A stretch of DNA of 64,000 nucleotides from an uncultured Pelagibacteraceae bacterium (GTDB lineage: Bacteria; Pseudomonadota; Alphaproteobacteria; Pelagibacterales; Pelagibacteraceae), in assembly GCA_902579465.1 (NCBI GenBank), contig CACHGV010000005.1:1-64000 (forward strand), written 5' to 3'. The translations under genes and the position numbers were made by a program. This document shows positions 51,910 through 60,627 of the stretch, piece after piece. The number at the start of each line of letters is the position of its first letter. Position 1 is the stretch's first letter. The notes under the pieces are model-generated. The model was not told the origin of the DNA. It made no database searches and saw only the letters and a list, made by a program, of their open reading frames with translations.

Positions 51910-52487
51910 ACATCAAGTTTTGTATCACCTCCCGGTGCAACACCATAGGGTTTAAATTCTTCTGATGCAGTTCCAACATTTTTTGCAGGAATTCCAACCA
52001 TTACTGCATTTTCTGGAACATCTTTTGTAACAACAGCGTTGGCTCCAATTTTTGCATTTTTACCAACTACTACTGGTCCAAGTATTTGTGCACCTGATCC
52101 AACAACAACATTTTCTTTTAATGTTGGGTGTCTTTTAATATTTCTCTGATTGTCTGAATTTATACTAGGAGCAATTCCGCCTAATGTTGCCATGTGATAG
52201 ATAGTAACGTTATCTCCAATATCAGATGTTTCTCCAATAACTACTCCCATACCATGATCTATAAAAAGATTTTTTCCAATTTTAGCATTTGGATGGATTT
52301 CTATACCTGTTAAAAATCTTGAGAACTGAGAAATTATTCTTGCAAAAAGATGAAATTTTGCAATTGAAAAAAAATTTGCAATTCTATGAAAAAATACAGC
52401 TTTAACACCAGGATAAGTTAGTATTAAACTCAACTTTGATCTTGCAGCAGGATCTCTTTTAATTATCGACTCTAAAAAATCATTCAT
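51906..52487 (-). CDS. cysE: serine O-acetyltransferase CysE (short form)
   Basis: The 193-residue protein has the left-handed beta-helix hexapeptide repeats ending in [23 protein letters not shown], with the catalytic His-Asp in IDHGMG, followed by [32 protein letters not shown] and VGIPAKNV. It acetylates serine with acetyl-CoA. It lacks most of the N-terminal helical domain of the 273-residue E. coli enzyme, as in the short form of many bacteria. It is cotranscribed with cysK. Confidence 0.93.
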   Translation of the reverse strand: MNDFLESIIKRDPAARSKLSLILTYPGVKAVFFHRIANFFSIAKFHLFARIISQFSRFLTGIEIHPNAKIGKNLFIDHGMGVVIGETSDIGDNVTIYHMATLGGIAPSINSDNQRNIKRHPTLKENVVVGSGAQILGPVVVGKNAKIGANAVVTKDVPENAVMVGIPAKNVGTASEEFKPYGVAPGGDTKLDV

Positions 52488-52517
52488 GTTAATTTAAGAT
52501 TAGTTATTAAAATTTAA

Positions 52518-52628
52518 CTACTTGTTACAACAGCAGTTTTCTGATGATGGTTTGCAATCACAGTTTTTACAAACGCATCTGTCACAAGAACAGTCTTTAC
52601 ATTTACAGTGTATATTATTGCATGCCAT
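52518..52628 (-). CDS. 36-residue Cys-rich metallothionein-like protein (12 Cys)
   Basis: A short minus-strand frame, ATG 52628 to TAG 52520, encodes 36 residues of which 12 are Cys. From residue 8 to 25 the Cys fall in strict Cys-x-Cys-x-x steps (CKCKDCSCDRCVCKNCDC), ending after Pro-Ser-Ser-Glu-Asn with a CCC triplet. Such a repeat is not expected by chance and looks like a metal- or sulfur-binding peptide. No good ribosome site is seen upstream. It lies in the gap between cysE (cysteine synthesis) and the persulfide dioxygenase, which fits a thiol/metal role. I cannot assign a family. Confidence 0.75.
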   Translation of the reverse strand: MACNNIHCKCKDCSCDRCVCKNCDCKPSSENCCCNK

Positions 52629-52682
52629 AGGAGTTATATAATTGTATATTTTTTAAAAACAATACTAATAATACCCCTGATT

Positions 52683-53375
52683 TTAGAGTTCTTTAAGCGT
52701 TAATCCCTTTAGATTTGCAGGAACTGCAATATCCATCATTTTTGGATTGGCAAGATTAAGATTATCCATTATTTCAGCATATTCCTCTTTTGAGCTAACT
52801 TGTAATCGAGGATTATTACTTTTCTCACTACCAATTGTTGAATTTTTTTTCCCATTATAATCATGAGCAGGATAAACAAGTGTTTCTTCTGGAAGCTTTA
52901 ATAGTTTGCCAAATAATGACTCATAAGCTTGATGAGCACTACCATTTTGAAAATCTGTTCTACCAGTACCGTTAATTAAAAGAGTATCTCCTGTAAAAAC
53001 TCTATCATTCATTAAGTAACTATATGAACAATCTGTATGACCTGGCGTATAAATGGCTTTAAGTTCAATATTCTCAATATTAATATTTTCATCATCTTTT
53101 AATTTAATATCAATAACTTCAGATTTTGAATTTTCTCCCATTATACGAACACAGTTCGTTCTCTGATTTAACTCGTTAAGACCTGTAACATGATCAGCAT
53201 GTATGTGAGTATCAATGACCTTAACTAATTTGAGATCCAAACTTTTTAACATTTTAATATAGTCATCGGTATGTTCTATAACCGGATCAATTATTAGAGC
53301 TTCTCTGCCTTTTCCGCTTGAAATAATGTATGTATAAGTTGAGGATTTTTGATCAAATAGTTGGTTAAATATCAT
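52683..53375 (-). CDS. ETHE1-like persulfide dioxygenase / MBL-fold hydrolase
   Basis: The 230-residue protein has the metal motif VIDTHIHADHVTGLNEL near residues 54-70, GHTDCSYSYLM near 113-123, and the ETHE1 signatures GRTDFQNGS and AHDYNGKKNSTIGSEKSNNPRL. ETHE1 enzymes use iron and oxygen to oxidise glutathione persulfide to sulfite. The second half is shorter than glyoxalase II. The neighbours cysK, cysE and the Cys-rich peptide support a sulfide/persulfide role. It is divergent from the peroxiredoxin gene. Confidence 0.88.
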   Translation of the reverse strand: MIFNQLFDQKSSTYTYIISSGKGREALIIDPVIEHTDDYIKMLKSLDLKLVKVIDTHIHADHVTGLNELNQRTNCVRIMGENSKSEVIDIKLKDDENINIENIELKAIYTPGHTDCSYSYLMNDRVFTGDTLLINGTGRTDFQNGSAHQAYESLFGKLLKLPEETLVYPAHDYNGKKNSTIGSEKSNNPRLQVSSKEEYAEIMDNLNLANPKMMDIAVPANLKGLTLKEL

Positions 53376-53453
53376 ATTAAAAGACTATTAAAATTTGCAT
53401 ACCAAATCAATCTTGATTATAATTATTCTAAATAATAATTAAGGAGAGACTAA

Positions 53454-54113
53454 ATGTTAAAAATAAACAGTATGTGCCCAGATTTTCAATGCAAAACCAC
53501 TGAAGGAGATATCTCTTTTCATGAATGGCTTGGAGATAGTTGGGGCGTGTTATTTTCTCACCCTAAAGATTTTACACCAGTTTGTACTACAGAATTAGGT
53601 TCATTAGGGCAAATGAAAGCTGAATTTGATGCAAGAAATGTTAAAGTAATCGGATTAAGTGTAGATGGGGTTGAGGATCATAAAAAATGGTTAGAAGATA
53701 TAAAAGATGTATCCGGAACAATGCCAGGTTATCCAATTATTGCGGATGAAGATTTGAAAGTTGCAAAACTTTTCAACATGCTCGAAGCTGATGCCGGAAC
53801 AACTTCAATGGGGCGAACTGCAGTAGATAATGAAACTGTTAGAACTATTTTCGTTGTAAGACCAGATAAAAGAATTGGTCTTTATTTAACATACCCAATG
53901 GCCACAGGTAGAAATTTCAACGAGATTTTAAGAGCCATAGACTCTATGCAACTTACTGCAAAACATAAAGTTGCTACACCAGCTAACTGGAAAAAAGGTG
54001 AAGACGTAGTTATTCTTCCTGCTGTAAAAGATGAAGAAGCTAAAAAAATATATCCAGATGGATGGGAAACAGTCAAACCATATTTAAGAAAAGTACCAGA
54101 CCCGTCAAAATAA
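53454..54113 (+). CDS. 1-Cys peroxiredoxin (Prx6 type)
   Basis: The 219-residue protein has the peroxidatic Cys in SHPKDFTPVCTTELG near residue 44 and the Prx6-type length with the C-terminal ITDR-like domain; there is PVCTTELG and RTIFVVRPDKRIGL. No resolving Cys of the 2-Cys type is placed in the C-terminal arm. It reduces peroxides using glutathione or thioredoxin. AAGGAG precedes the ATG. It is divergent from the persulfide dioxygenase and followed by a terminator. Confidence 0.92.
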   Translation: MLKINSMCPDFQCKTTEGDISFHEWLGDSWGVLFSHPKDFTPVCTTELGSLGQMKAEFDARNVKVIGLSVDGVEDHKKWLEDIKDVSGTMPGYPIIADEDLKVAKLFNMLEADAGTTSMGRTAVDNETVRTIFVVRPDKRIGLYLTYPMATGRNFNEILRAIDSMQLTAKHKVATPANWKKGEDVVILPAVKDEEAKKIYPDGWETVKPYLRKVPDPSK

Positions 54114-54138
54114 CTATGGTATTAAAGTAATCAATTAT

Positions 54139-54172
54139 CTCAGTTTTAGCTTAAACTAGAACTGGGGTTTTT
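54139..54172 (+). terminator. Rho-independent terminator after the peroxiredoxin gene
   Basis: CTCAGTTTTAG (54139-54149) pairs with CTAGAACTGGG (54156-54166), with two G-T pairs, across a six-base loop and is followed by GTTTTT. It begins 25 bases after the stop and overlaps the 3' end of the convergent racemase-like gene. Confidence 0.65.
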
Positions 54173-54864
54173 GATTTATATTTTTTCATTGAAATATTTG
54201 CCAAAAGTAGATTTGGATCAATAAATACTTTAGATTGCTTTATTTTTTTAAAAGATTTGTAAGCAAATATTGCGATTGGCAACTCAGTACATCCAAGAAT
54301 TATTTTTTTACATTTAATTTTCATTAAATAATTTACAGCTGGTCTGATTGCTTTTTCTGCTTCTTTAATTTTTCCCATTTTAACTAGTTTTATTGATTTA
54401 TTTACTGAATTTTTTTGTAAACTTTTGTTCGGACTTACTAAATTAAAATTTTTATCAAAATATTTATTATAAACTTTAGTGTTTAATGTAGCCTCAGTAG
54501 ATAAAATACCAATCTTAGAGTTTTTTTTACAGTTTTTTGATGTGTCTAAGTAAACTTCTTTAGGCATACTAAGTATTGGTATTTTAACTTTTTTTCTTAA
54601 ATCATCGTACCAATAATGGGCTGTGTTGCATGGCATTACTATGAATTTACAATTATTTTTTTGTAACATTTTACACCCTTCAACAAGTGAATCTAAAACG
54701 TTGTAATATTTTTTTAAATTTTCTGGTCGTTTTGGAATGTTAGACTTGTTATATAAAACAAACATTGGATATTGTTGATCAAGTTTCCCAGCATTTATTT
54801 TCGCAAGTTTATTGCAAAAATCTAATCCAGCCTGTGTTCCCATTCCTCCAAGAATACCAATCAT
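54151..54864 (-). CDS. aspartate/glutamate racemase-family protein
   Basis: The 237-residue protein has the two active-site Cys of the family in MPCNTAHYWYDDL (near residue 82) and ILGCTELPIAI (near residue 194). The start MIGILGGMGTQAGLDFCNKL is typical of the YgeA-like aspartate racemase group. Such enzymes racemise Asp or Glu, or act on hydantoins. It converges on the peroxiredoxin gene. Confidence 0.85.
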   Translation of the reverse strand: MIGILGGMGTQAGLDFCNKLAKINAGKLDQQYPMFVLYNKSNIPKRPENLKKYYNVLDSLVEGCKMLQKNNCKFIVMPCNTAHYWYDDLRKKVKIPILSMPKEVYLDTSKNCKKNSKIGILSTEATLNTKVYNKYFDKNFNLVSPNKSLQKNSVNKSIKLVKMGKIKEAEKAIRPAVNYLMKIKCKKIILGCTELPIAIFAYKSFKKIKQSKVFIDPNLLLANISMKKYKSKTPVLV

Positions 54865-54924
54865 AAATCTACTTTGAATTTTGTTTTAAAAGTTACAATA
54901 TACAACTATATTTTATAAACAATT

Positions 54925-55677
54925 ATGCAAGATATTTATATTGATGATATTGGTTCAGGATATCCACTAGTTTTGGTTCATGGATATCTAGGATCATCAG
55001 AGATGTGGAAACTCCAAAAAGATTATCTTCATAAAAAATTTAGAGTTATTGCTCCAGCTTTACCAGGATTTGGTGAAAGCTTTAATGCAAAATCTTTAAA
55101 TAGTATTAGTTTAATGGCTAAATTTATTATTCAACAAATTGATTTAAAAAACATAGATAAGTTTAATTTAATGGGTCACTCGATGGGTGGAATGATAGTA
55201 CAAGAAATTGCAAATCTATCCGGAGATAGAATTAATAAATTAATTTGTTTTGCTACTGGACCTATTGGTGACATCCCGGGAAGATTTGAACCTATAAATA
55301 CATCGATAAAAAAGCTGGGTGAGGAAGGAATTAAAGAACAAGTAAAAAGAATACCACCAAAGTGGTTTGTTGAAGGAGATCAAGCCAAAAATTATTATTT
55401 TTGTGAAAATGCAGTTAAAAATATATCTGAAGAAACAGCACGTAATGCCTTAATAGCAATGAGAGATTGGAATGGATTACAAAATTTAAAAAAAATAAAA
55501 AATAAAACTTTGATAATTTGGGGGGATAAAGACAAATCTTATAATTTTGAACAAGTCTCAACACTTAAAAATAATATTCCTGATAGTGATTTAAAAATAT
55601 TTAAGAACTGCTGTCACAATGTACATCTTGAGCAACCTCAGAAATTTAACCAAGTTGTTGAAGACTTTCTTGTTTAA
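54925..55677 (+). CDS. alpha/beta-hydrolase-fold esterase
   Basis: The 250-residue protein has the oxyanion motif VLVHGYLGSSEMW near residues 17-29, the nucleophile elbow NLMGHSMGGMIVQ (Ser near residue 88), the acid in IIWGDKDKSYN and His in CCHNVHLEQP. This is a complete catalytic triad. No signal peptide is seen, so it is cytoplasmic. The substrate is not known; the gap of 119 bases to proX shows it is a separate unit. Confidence 0.85.
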   Translation: MQDIYIDDIGSGYPLVLVHGYLGSSEMWKLQKDYLHKKFRVIAPALPGFGESFNAKSLNSISLMAKFIIQQIDLKNIDKFNLMGHSMGGMIVQEIANLSGDRINKLICFATGPIGDIPGRFEPINTSIKKLGEEGIKEQVKRIPPKWFVEGDQAKNYYFCENAVKNISEETARNALIAMRDWNGLQNLKKIKNKTLIIWGDKDKSYNFEQVSTLKNNIPDSDLKIFKNCCHNVHLEQPQKFNQVVEDFLV

Positions 55678-55733
55678 ATCGGCCATTTTAGGTTTTTGCA
55701 TAGCAGTATCTACATTTTAGCTTATTAGAAATG

Positions 55734-55763
55734 TTGACTCTAAATTTAAAACAAAGTTAGATT
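55734..55763 (+). promoter_or_regulatory. candidate promoter for the proXVW operon
   Basis: TTGACT (55734-55739) and TAGATT (55758-55763) are spaced by 18 bases, 33 bases before the proX start codon. This is the best -35/-10 pair in the 119-base gap (55678-55796). No glycine or other riboswitch pattern was recognised in it. Confidence 0.4.
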
Positions 55764-55796
55764 TTACTTATATAAATTAACTCAAATGGGGAAAAT

Positions 55797-56759
55797 ATGA
55801 ATATAATCAAAAAAATTCTTGTGGCTGGAGTAATTTCATTATTTATACCAGCTTCAAGTTTTGCTGAAAAAGTCAAAATTGGTGATCCTGGTTGGACGGG
55901 TGCAACTGCAATTGCAAATTTACTTGCTGCTGTTGTCATTGATAAAATGGGTGGTGAAGCCGAGTTAGTCCCAGGTAACAATACTGCAATCTATGGAGCG
56001 ATTGATAGAAGCAAAGGTGAAATCGAAGTTCACCCTGATATTTGGCTACCAAATCAAGAAGCTTATACAAAAGATTTAGTACCAAAAGGAACATTAAAAT
56101 TAAGCAAAAATCCTTATGAGGGAAATCAAGGCTATTGTGTTTCTCAACAATTTGCAAAAAAAATGAATATTACTGCAATAGAAGATTTGGGGAGACCAGA
56201 AGTTGTTAAAGCAATGGATAGTGATGGAAATGGAAAAGGTGAGTTTTGGATTGGTGCAGACGGATGGGCTTCTGCAAATGTAAACCAAGTAAAACTTAGA
56301 GACTATAAACTTTACGATGCTGGTATAGAACCAATTAGAGCTGCTGAGGCAGTTAAAAATGCTAGAGTTTTAGACTCGATCAAAAAGGGTGAAGGCTATG
56401 CATTTTATTGTTACAAACCTCATGCTATTTGGGGAATGGCTGATGTAGTTATGTTGGAAGAACCAAAGTATGATCCAGCTAAATATAAAATGATTCAACC
56501 AAAAGCAGACGCAGATTGGTATCAAAAATCATATGTAGCTTCAAAGGATGCTTTGAAAAAAATTCAAATCGGATGGGGAACTTCACTAGAAAGTAAATCA
56601 CCAGCGATTGTTGAATTTTTTAAAAATTTCCAGATCACAGCAGATGATGTTTCTTGGATGGCATATGAAGTATCAGTTCAAAAAAGGGACCCAGGAGAAG
56701 TTGCAAGAGACTGGATGGCTAAAAATAAATCAACAGTTGATGGTTGGTTAGGTCTTTAA
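55797..56759 (+). CDS. proX: glycine betaine ABC transporter substrate-binding protein (ProX/OpuAC family)
   Basis: The 320-residue protein has a signal peptide (NIIKKILVAGVISLFIPASSFA, cleavage near residue 23). The mature region begins EKVKIGDPGWTGATAIANLL and has PDIWLPNQEAY, GAIDRSKGEIEVHPD and WGTSLESKSPAIVEF, typical of the OpuAC family with Trp residues for the quaternary amine. It binds glycine betaine, proline betaine or related compatible solutes in the periplasm. A hairpin follows before proV. Confidence 0.92.
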   Translation: MNIIKKILVAGVISLFIPASSFAEKVKIGDPGWTGATAIANLLAAVVIDKMGGEAELVPGNNTAIYGAIDRSKGEIEVHPDIWLPNQEAYTKDLVPKGTLKLSKNPYEGNQGYCVSQQFAKKMNITAIEDLGRPEVVKAMDSDGNGKGEFWIGADGWASANVNQVKLRDYKLYDAGIEPIRAAEAVKNARVLDSIKKGEGYAFYCYKPHAIWGMADVVMLEEPKYDPAKYKMIQPKADADWYQKSYVASKDALKKIQIGWGTSLESKSPAIVEFFKNFQITADDVSWMAYEVSVQKRDPGEVARDWMAKNKSTVDGWLGL

Positions 56760-56782
56760 TTTAGTCAATTTAAATTTTATTT

Positions 56783-56807
56783 ACCTGGCGACTTATAGTT
56801 GCCAGGT
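56783..56807 (+). terminator. stem-loop between proX and proV (weak terminator or stabiliser)
   Basis: TACCTGGCGAC pairs with GTTGCCAGGTA over 11 base pairs (one G-T) with a short TATA-type loop. A strict T run does not follow (ATCATTTTC), so it may only weaken read-through or protect proX mRNA. It occupies most of the 82-base gap between the two genes. Confidence 0.65.
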
Positions 56808-56841
56808 ATCATTTTCGATAATTTTAAGCTAAAATCCTTTT

Positions 56842-57894
56842 ATGGAAGCTGCCATACAGATCCAAAATGTTTGGAAAATATTTGGAAATACATCCAATGA
56901 TGCATTGGACGCAATACAAAACAGAAAAATTTCAAAACAAGAAGCCTTAGAAAAATATAACTCAGTAATTGGTGTTTCCGATGTTTCATTTGATGTTAAT
57001 AAAGGTGAAATCTTTTGTGTTATGGGATTATCTGGGAGTGGGAAATCAACACTTGTAAGGCATATTAATAGATTATTAGAACCAACATCTGGAAAAATTT
57101 TAATAAACAATCAAGATGTAATGCAATTTAATAAAGAAAATTTACAAGAACTTAGAAATAAAAAAATTGGTATGGTTTTTCAAAATTTTGCATTGATGCC
57201 CCACAGATCTGTTTTAGATAATATTGCAATGCCTTTAGAAATAAGAGGAGTAAGTAAAAATGATAGGTTAGATGCAGCAAATAACATCTTAAATATTGTT
57301 GAATTACAAGGGTGGGGTAATAAATACGCACATGAATTATCTGGAGGAATGCAGCAAAGAGTGGGTCTAGCTAGAGCATTAGCAGCAGATCCAGAATTTC
57401 TTTTGATGGATGAACCTTTCAGTGCCTTAGACCCTTTAATTAGACGACAACTTCAAAGTGAATTTATAAAACTTTCAAAGCAAATGAAAAAAACAACTGT
57501 ATTTATAACTCATGATTTAGATGAGGCAGTAAGAGTAGGTCACAGAATAGCTATTATGAGAGATGGAGAAGTAGTACAAATTGGAACGCCAGAGGAAATA
57601 GTAGTAAGCCCATCTGATGAATATGTTGCAGATTTTGTAAAAGGAATTTCAAGATTAAAAGTCGTTCAGGCTAAGACAATTATGCAATCTATCGAAGAAT
57701 ATAAGAAAACTTTTGGAGATAATTTAAACAATAATGAAAGAGTTAATGAAAACGACATATTAAGCAAACTTATTGAAACGTCTGTAACAGAAGATAAACC
57801 AATAATAGTTACAAATAATGACAACTTAGAAGTTGGTATAATTACACAATCAGATTTGCTGAAAGCAGTTGTTGAGGGTAATGATAGTGAGTAA
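56842..57894 (+). CDS. proV: glycine betaine ABC transporter ATP-binding protein (ProV/OpuAA family)
   Basis: The 350-residue protein has the family-specific N-terminal insert (SNDALDAIQNRKISKQEAL), Walker A GLSGSGKSTLVRH, signature LSGGMQQRVGLARA, Walker B LLMDEPFSALDP and switch His in ITHDLDEAVRV. About 80 C-terminal residues make a CBS-like regulatory region, shorter than the two CBS domains of OpuAA. It energises betaine import. Its end overlaps proW by 17 bases. Confidence 0.92.
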   Translation: MEAAIQIQNVWKIFGNTSNDALDAIQNRKISKQEALEKYNSVIGVSDVSFDVNKGEIFCVMGLSGSGKSTLVRHINRLLEPTSGKILINNQDVMQFNKENLQELRNKKIGMVFQNFALMPHRSVLDNIAMPLEIRGVSKNDRLDAANNILNIVELQGWGNKYAHELSGGMQQRVGLARALAADPEFLLMDEPFSALDPLIRRQLQSEFIKLSKQMKKTTVFITHDLDEAVRVGHRIAIMRDGEVVQIGTPEEIVVSPSDEYVADFVKGISRLKVVQAKTIMQSIEEYKKTFGDNLNNNERVNENDILSKLIETSVTEDKPIIVTNNDNLEVGIITQSDLLKAVVEGNDSE

Positions 57895-59389
57895 AGAAAT
57901 TAAAAATTTATCTAGATCTGAATTAATTAAAAATTTTGTGATTTCTAATCCAGATTACTACATTGATGAATTTAAAAAAATTGGAAGCAAACCCTCTTAT
58001 TCTTTTTCTTTTAACTTATTTGCAGCATTATTTGGACCAATGTGGTTTGGATTAAGAAATATTTGGAATTATGCCTTAGCATTCTTAATAATCGAAACAT
58101 TTGCTGTTGTTCAAATAATTAGAGGCCTATTTGGAAATATTACTAAAGATGCCTTAGAAAAAATTGATAAAATTCAATCAACTATTGATTTTAGATACAA
58201 ACAATTACAGGCTGCAAAAGAAAACAACCCAGATAAAGTCGAAGTCTACGAAAGAGCAATTAAATCACTTGAAGAGGCAATGAAGGAATATGTAGTTGAT
58301 GTTCAGCAAATTGAGGCTTCGGCAATATGGATTACTATTTCAGGAATTTTATTATTAATTTTTGTAAAATTTATTCAAGGAATATTAGCCAATACCGTTT
58401 TAGAAAAAAGATACTCTGAGTGGCTATCAAATAAAACAATAAGTCCTGGTATGAAACCAAAAAATTACTTACTTAGTATTGGCTTTACAATAGTAATAAT
58501 GTTTTTTTCAGTAATACATTATAGTTTTCCAGGTTTCTTCTCAATAATGAATGATTTTCCTACTCATCCAGAAATAAGACTTACTTCAATTAAATGGGTA
58601 GAAACAATTTTTGATTATGCTGTTATAAAAGGAGACGCAGTATTTACTGCAATTACAATTGGAATTAGATCTGTTCTAGATTTTTTAGAACTTTTATTTG
58701 TTAAAACACCTTGGATTGTGATTATAACTACCATTGTAGTTTTAACTGCTTTGTCAGCAGGAATAAGAACCGCAATATACTCTGCAGGATTTTTAGCTTA
58801 CATGGGTTTTTTAGGTTTTTGGGTTAAGGCAATGACAACACTTGCTTTGCTTGGAACAGCTGCAATTTTAAGTATTGCTATAGGAATACCTTTAGGAATT
58901 TATTGTGCGAGACGTCAAAGATTTTATTCAATGATAAGACCAATAATGGATTTTATGCAAACTATGCCTGCATTTGTATTTATGATTCCAGTAATTGCAT
59001 TTTTTGGAACAGGAAAGGTTGCAGCTGTCATCATTACAATGATTTTTGGAGGAACACCTGTTGTAAGACTTACAGTACTAGGTTTAAGAGGAGTTCCTGA
59101 AACTATCAGAGAAGCTGCAATAGCTTATGGAGCATCTAAATGGTATTTACTTAGAAAAGTTGATTTACCTTTAGCAACCCCATCAATACTTGCAGGAGTA
59201 AACCAAACTGTGATGTTAAGCTTAGCGATGGTTGTAGTAGCATCATTAATAGGAGCTAAAGGCCTAGGACAAGACGTGCTTGAGGCACTACAATATGCAA
59301 ATGTAGGCCAAGGTATTTTAGCTGGAATTGCAATATTATTTGTTGCTTTAATATTGGACAGAGTAGTTCAAGGCAAGAAAAGAGTATAA
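57878..59389 (+). CDS. proW: glycine betaine ABC transporter permease (ProW family) with long N-terminal extension
   Basis: The start is best set at ATG 57878 (MIVSKEIKNL, 503 residues), within the proV end. The permease core (about residues 250-500) has the EAA loop REAAIAYGASKWYLLRKVDLP and typical ProW segments such as MQTMPAFVFMIPVIAFFGTG. The first 220 residues are unusual: a DUF2628-like segment (FNLFAALFGPMWFGLR), membrane segments, and a charged heptad-like coiled coil (residues about 90-145, with EKIDKIQSTIDFRYKQLQAA). Its role may be in sensing or assembly; this is inference. Confidence 0.88.
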   Translation, partial: VMIVSKEIKNLSRSELIKNFVISNPDYYIDEFKKIGSKPSYSFSFNLFAALFGPMWFGLRNIWNYALAFLIIETFAVVQIIRGLFGNITKDALEKIDKIQSTIDFRYKQLQAAKENNPDKVEVYERAIKSLEEAMKEYVVDVQQIEASAIWITISGILLLIFVKFIQGILANTVLEKRYSEWLSNKTISPGMKPKNYLLSIGFTIVIMFFSVIHYSFPGFFSIMNDFPTHPEIRLTSIKWVETIFDYAVIKGDAVFTAITIGIRSVLDFLELLFVKTPWIVIITTIVVLTALSAGIRTAIYSAGFLAYMGFLGFWVKAMTTLALLGTAAILSIAIGIPLGIYCARRQRFYSMIRPIMDFMQTMPAFVFMIPVIAFFGTGKVAAVIITMIFGGTPVVRLTVLGLRGVPETIREAAIAYGASKWYLLRKVDLPLATPSILAGVNQTVMLSLAMVVVASLIGAKGLGQDVLEALQYANVGQGILAGIAILFVALILDRVVQGKKRV

Positions 59390-59396
59390 TATCTTA

Positions 59397-60563
59397 ATGA
59401 ATAAAAATGTATGGTTGCTATTTGCTAGCAATGCATGCGCATTTTCAGTTGCACCTGTAACAGTTTTTTTAAGTGGAATAATTGGATCAAGCATAAGCCC
59501 AATCAAATCTTTGTCTACTTTACCCATGTCCTTATCAATTGTTGGTACAGCCATTTTTATAATAGCTGCTTCCAAAATAATGAGTATCACTGGTAGAAAA
59601 AAAGGATTTATATTATCATCAATTACAACCTCATTGTTTGCTTTACTGGCAGCCTATGCAGTGATGAAGCAAAATTTTATTCTTTATTCATTCTCATGCT
59701 TTTCACTTGGATTTGGGATGGCATTTGCTCATCAATATCGTTTTGCAGCAGCCGAAAGTGTAGATAAAAAACAGGCTCCAAAAGCCATTTCTTTGTTACT
59801 TTTTGCAGGAATTTTGTCAGCTTTATTAGGTCCCAATCTAGCTAATCTTGGAAAGAATATTGTTTCGGAGGGTTTATATGTTGGTTCTTATATATGTTTG
59901 TCATTATTAACTTTATCATCAATAGTTTTTTTAGTTTTTTATAATGAAAATAAAATTACTGATAAAAAAAAAATTTTAAAAGGAAGATCAATTTTAGAGT
60001 TAATTTCTAAACCAAGATTTCTACAAGCATTAGTCTCCTCATCTTTTGCTTATGCGGTAATGTCATTTTTAATGACTGCTACTCCCATAAGTATGCATAT
60101 TAATGATAATATGTCTTTAAATAGCACCAGTTTTGTAATTCAATTGCATATTATAAGCATGTTCCTGCCAGCATTAGTCACTGGAAATCTAATTAAAAAA
60201 TTCGGACATAGCAAGATAATGTATTGCGGGGTATTATTTTTTATAATCACAATATTTCTTAGTTATCTTGATCAAACAGTTATAAACTATCTTTTTTCAT
60301 TAGTATTTTTAGGCCTTGGATGGAATTTTCTGTTTATATCAGGAACAAGTTTACTTGTATTAAATTACAGAGAAGAGGAAAGGTTTAAGGCTCAAGGTTT
60401 TAATGATTTTATAGTTTTTTCAATTCAAGCAACTGCAAGTTTAACAGCAGGTATTGTATTAAGTTATACGAGCTGGAAAACAATGAATATGCTGTGTGTA
60501 CCTTTTTTAATTATAATTATTTTTACAACACTTAGAGCAGAAAGATTATCAAGAAAAGTATGA
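59397..60563 (+). CDS. major facilitator superfamily transporter
   Basis: The 388-residue protein has 11-12 hydrophobic segments. The MFS motif A between segments two and three is in a weak form ASKIMSITGRKKGFI. It resembles YfcJ/YcaD-like efflux proteins by length. It starts seven bases after proW, so it may be cotranscribed. Its substrate is not known. Confidence 0.8.
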   Translation: MNKNVWLLFASNACAFSVAPVTVFLSGIIGSSISPIKSLSTLPMSLSIVGTAIFIIAASKIMSITGRKKGFILSSITTSLFALLAAYAVMKQNFILYSFSCFSLGFGMAFAHQYRFAAAESVDKKQAPKAISLLLFAGILSALLGPNLANLGKNIVSEGLYVGSYICLSLLTLSSIVFLVFYNENKITDKKKILKGRSILELISKPRFLQALVSSSFAYAVMSFLMTATPISMHINDNMSLNSTSFVIQLHIISMFLPALVTGNLIKKFGHSKIMYCGVLFFIITIFLSYLDQTVINYLFSLVFLGLGWNFLFISGTSLLVLNYREEERFKAQGFNDFIVFSIQATASLTAGIVLSYTSWKTMNMLCVPFLIIIIFTTLRAERLSRKV

Positions 60564-60627
60564 TCCTTACAGGCCGTGTCAACTTGTAACAGAAATTACT
60601 TGTTGTAAGATTATTTTAAAAGCATAT

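Noticed and set aside
55678-55796. Possible riboswitch in the leader of proX
   Set aside because: I saw no tandem glycine aptamer or other conserved core; only a plausible promoter was found.
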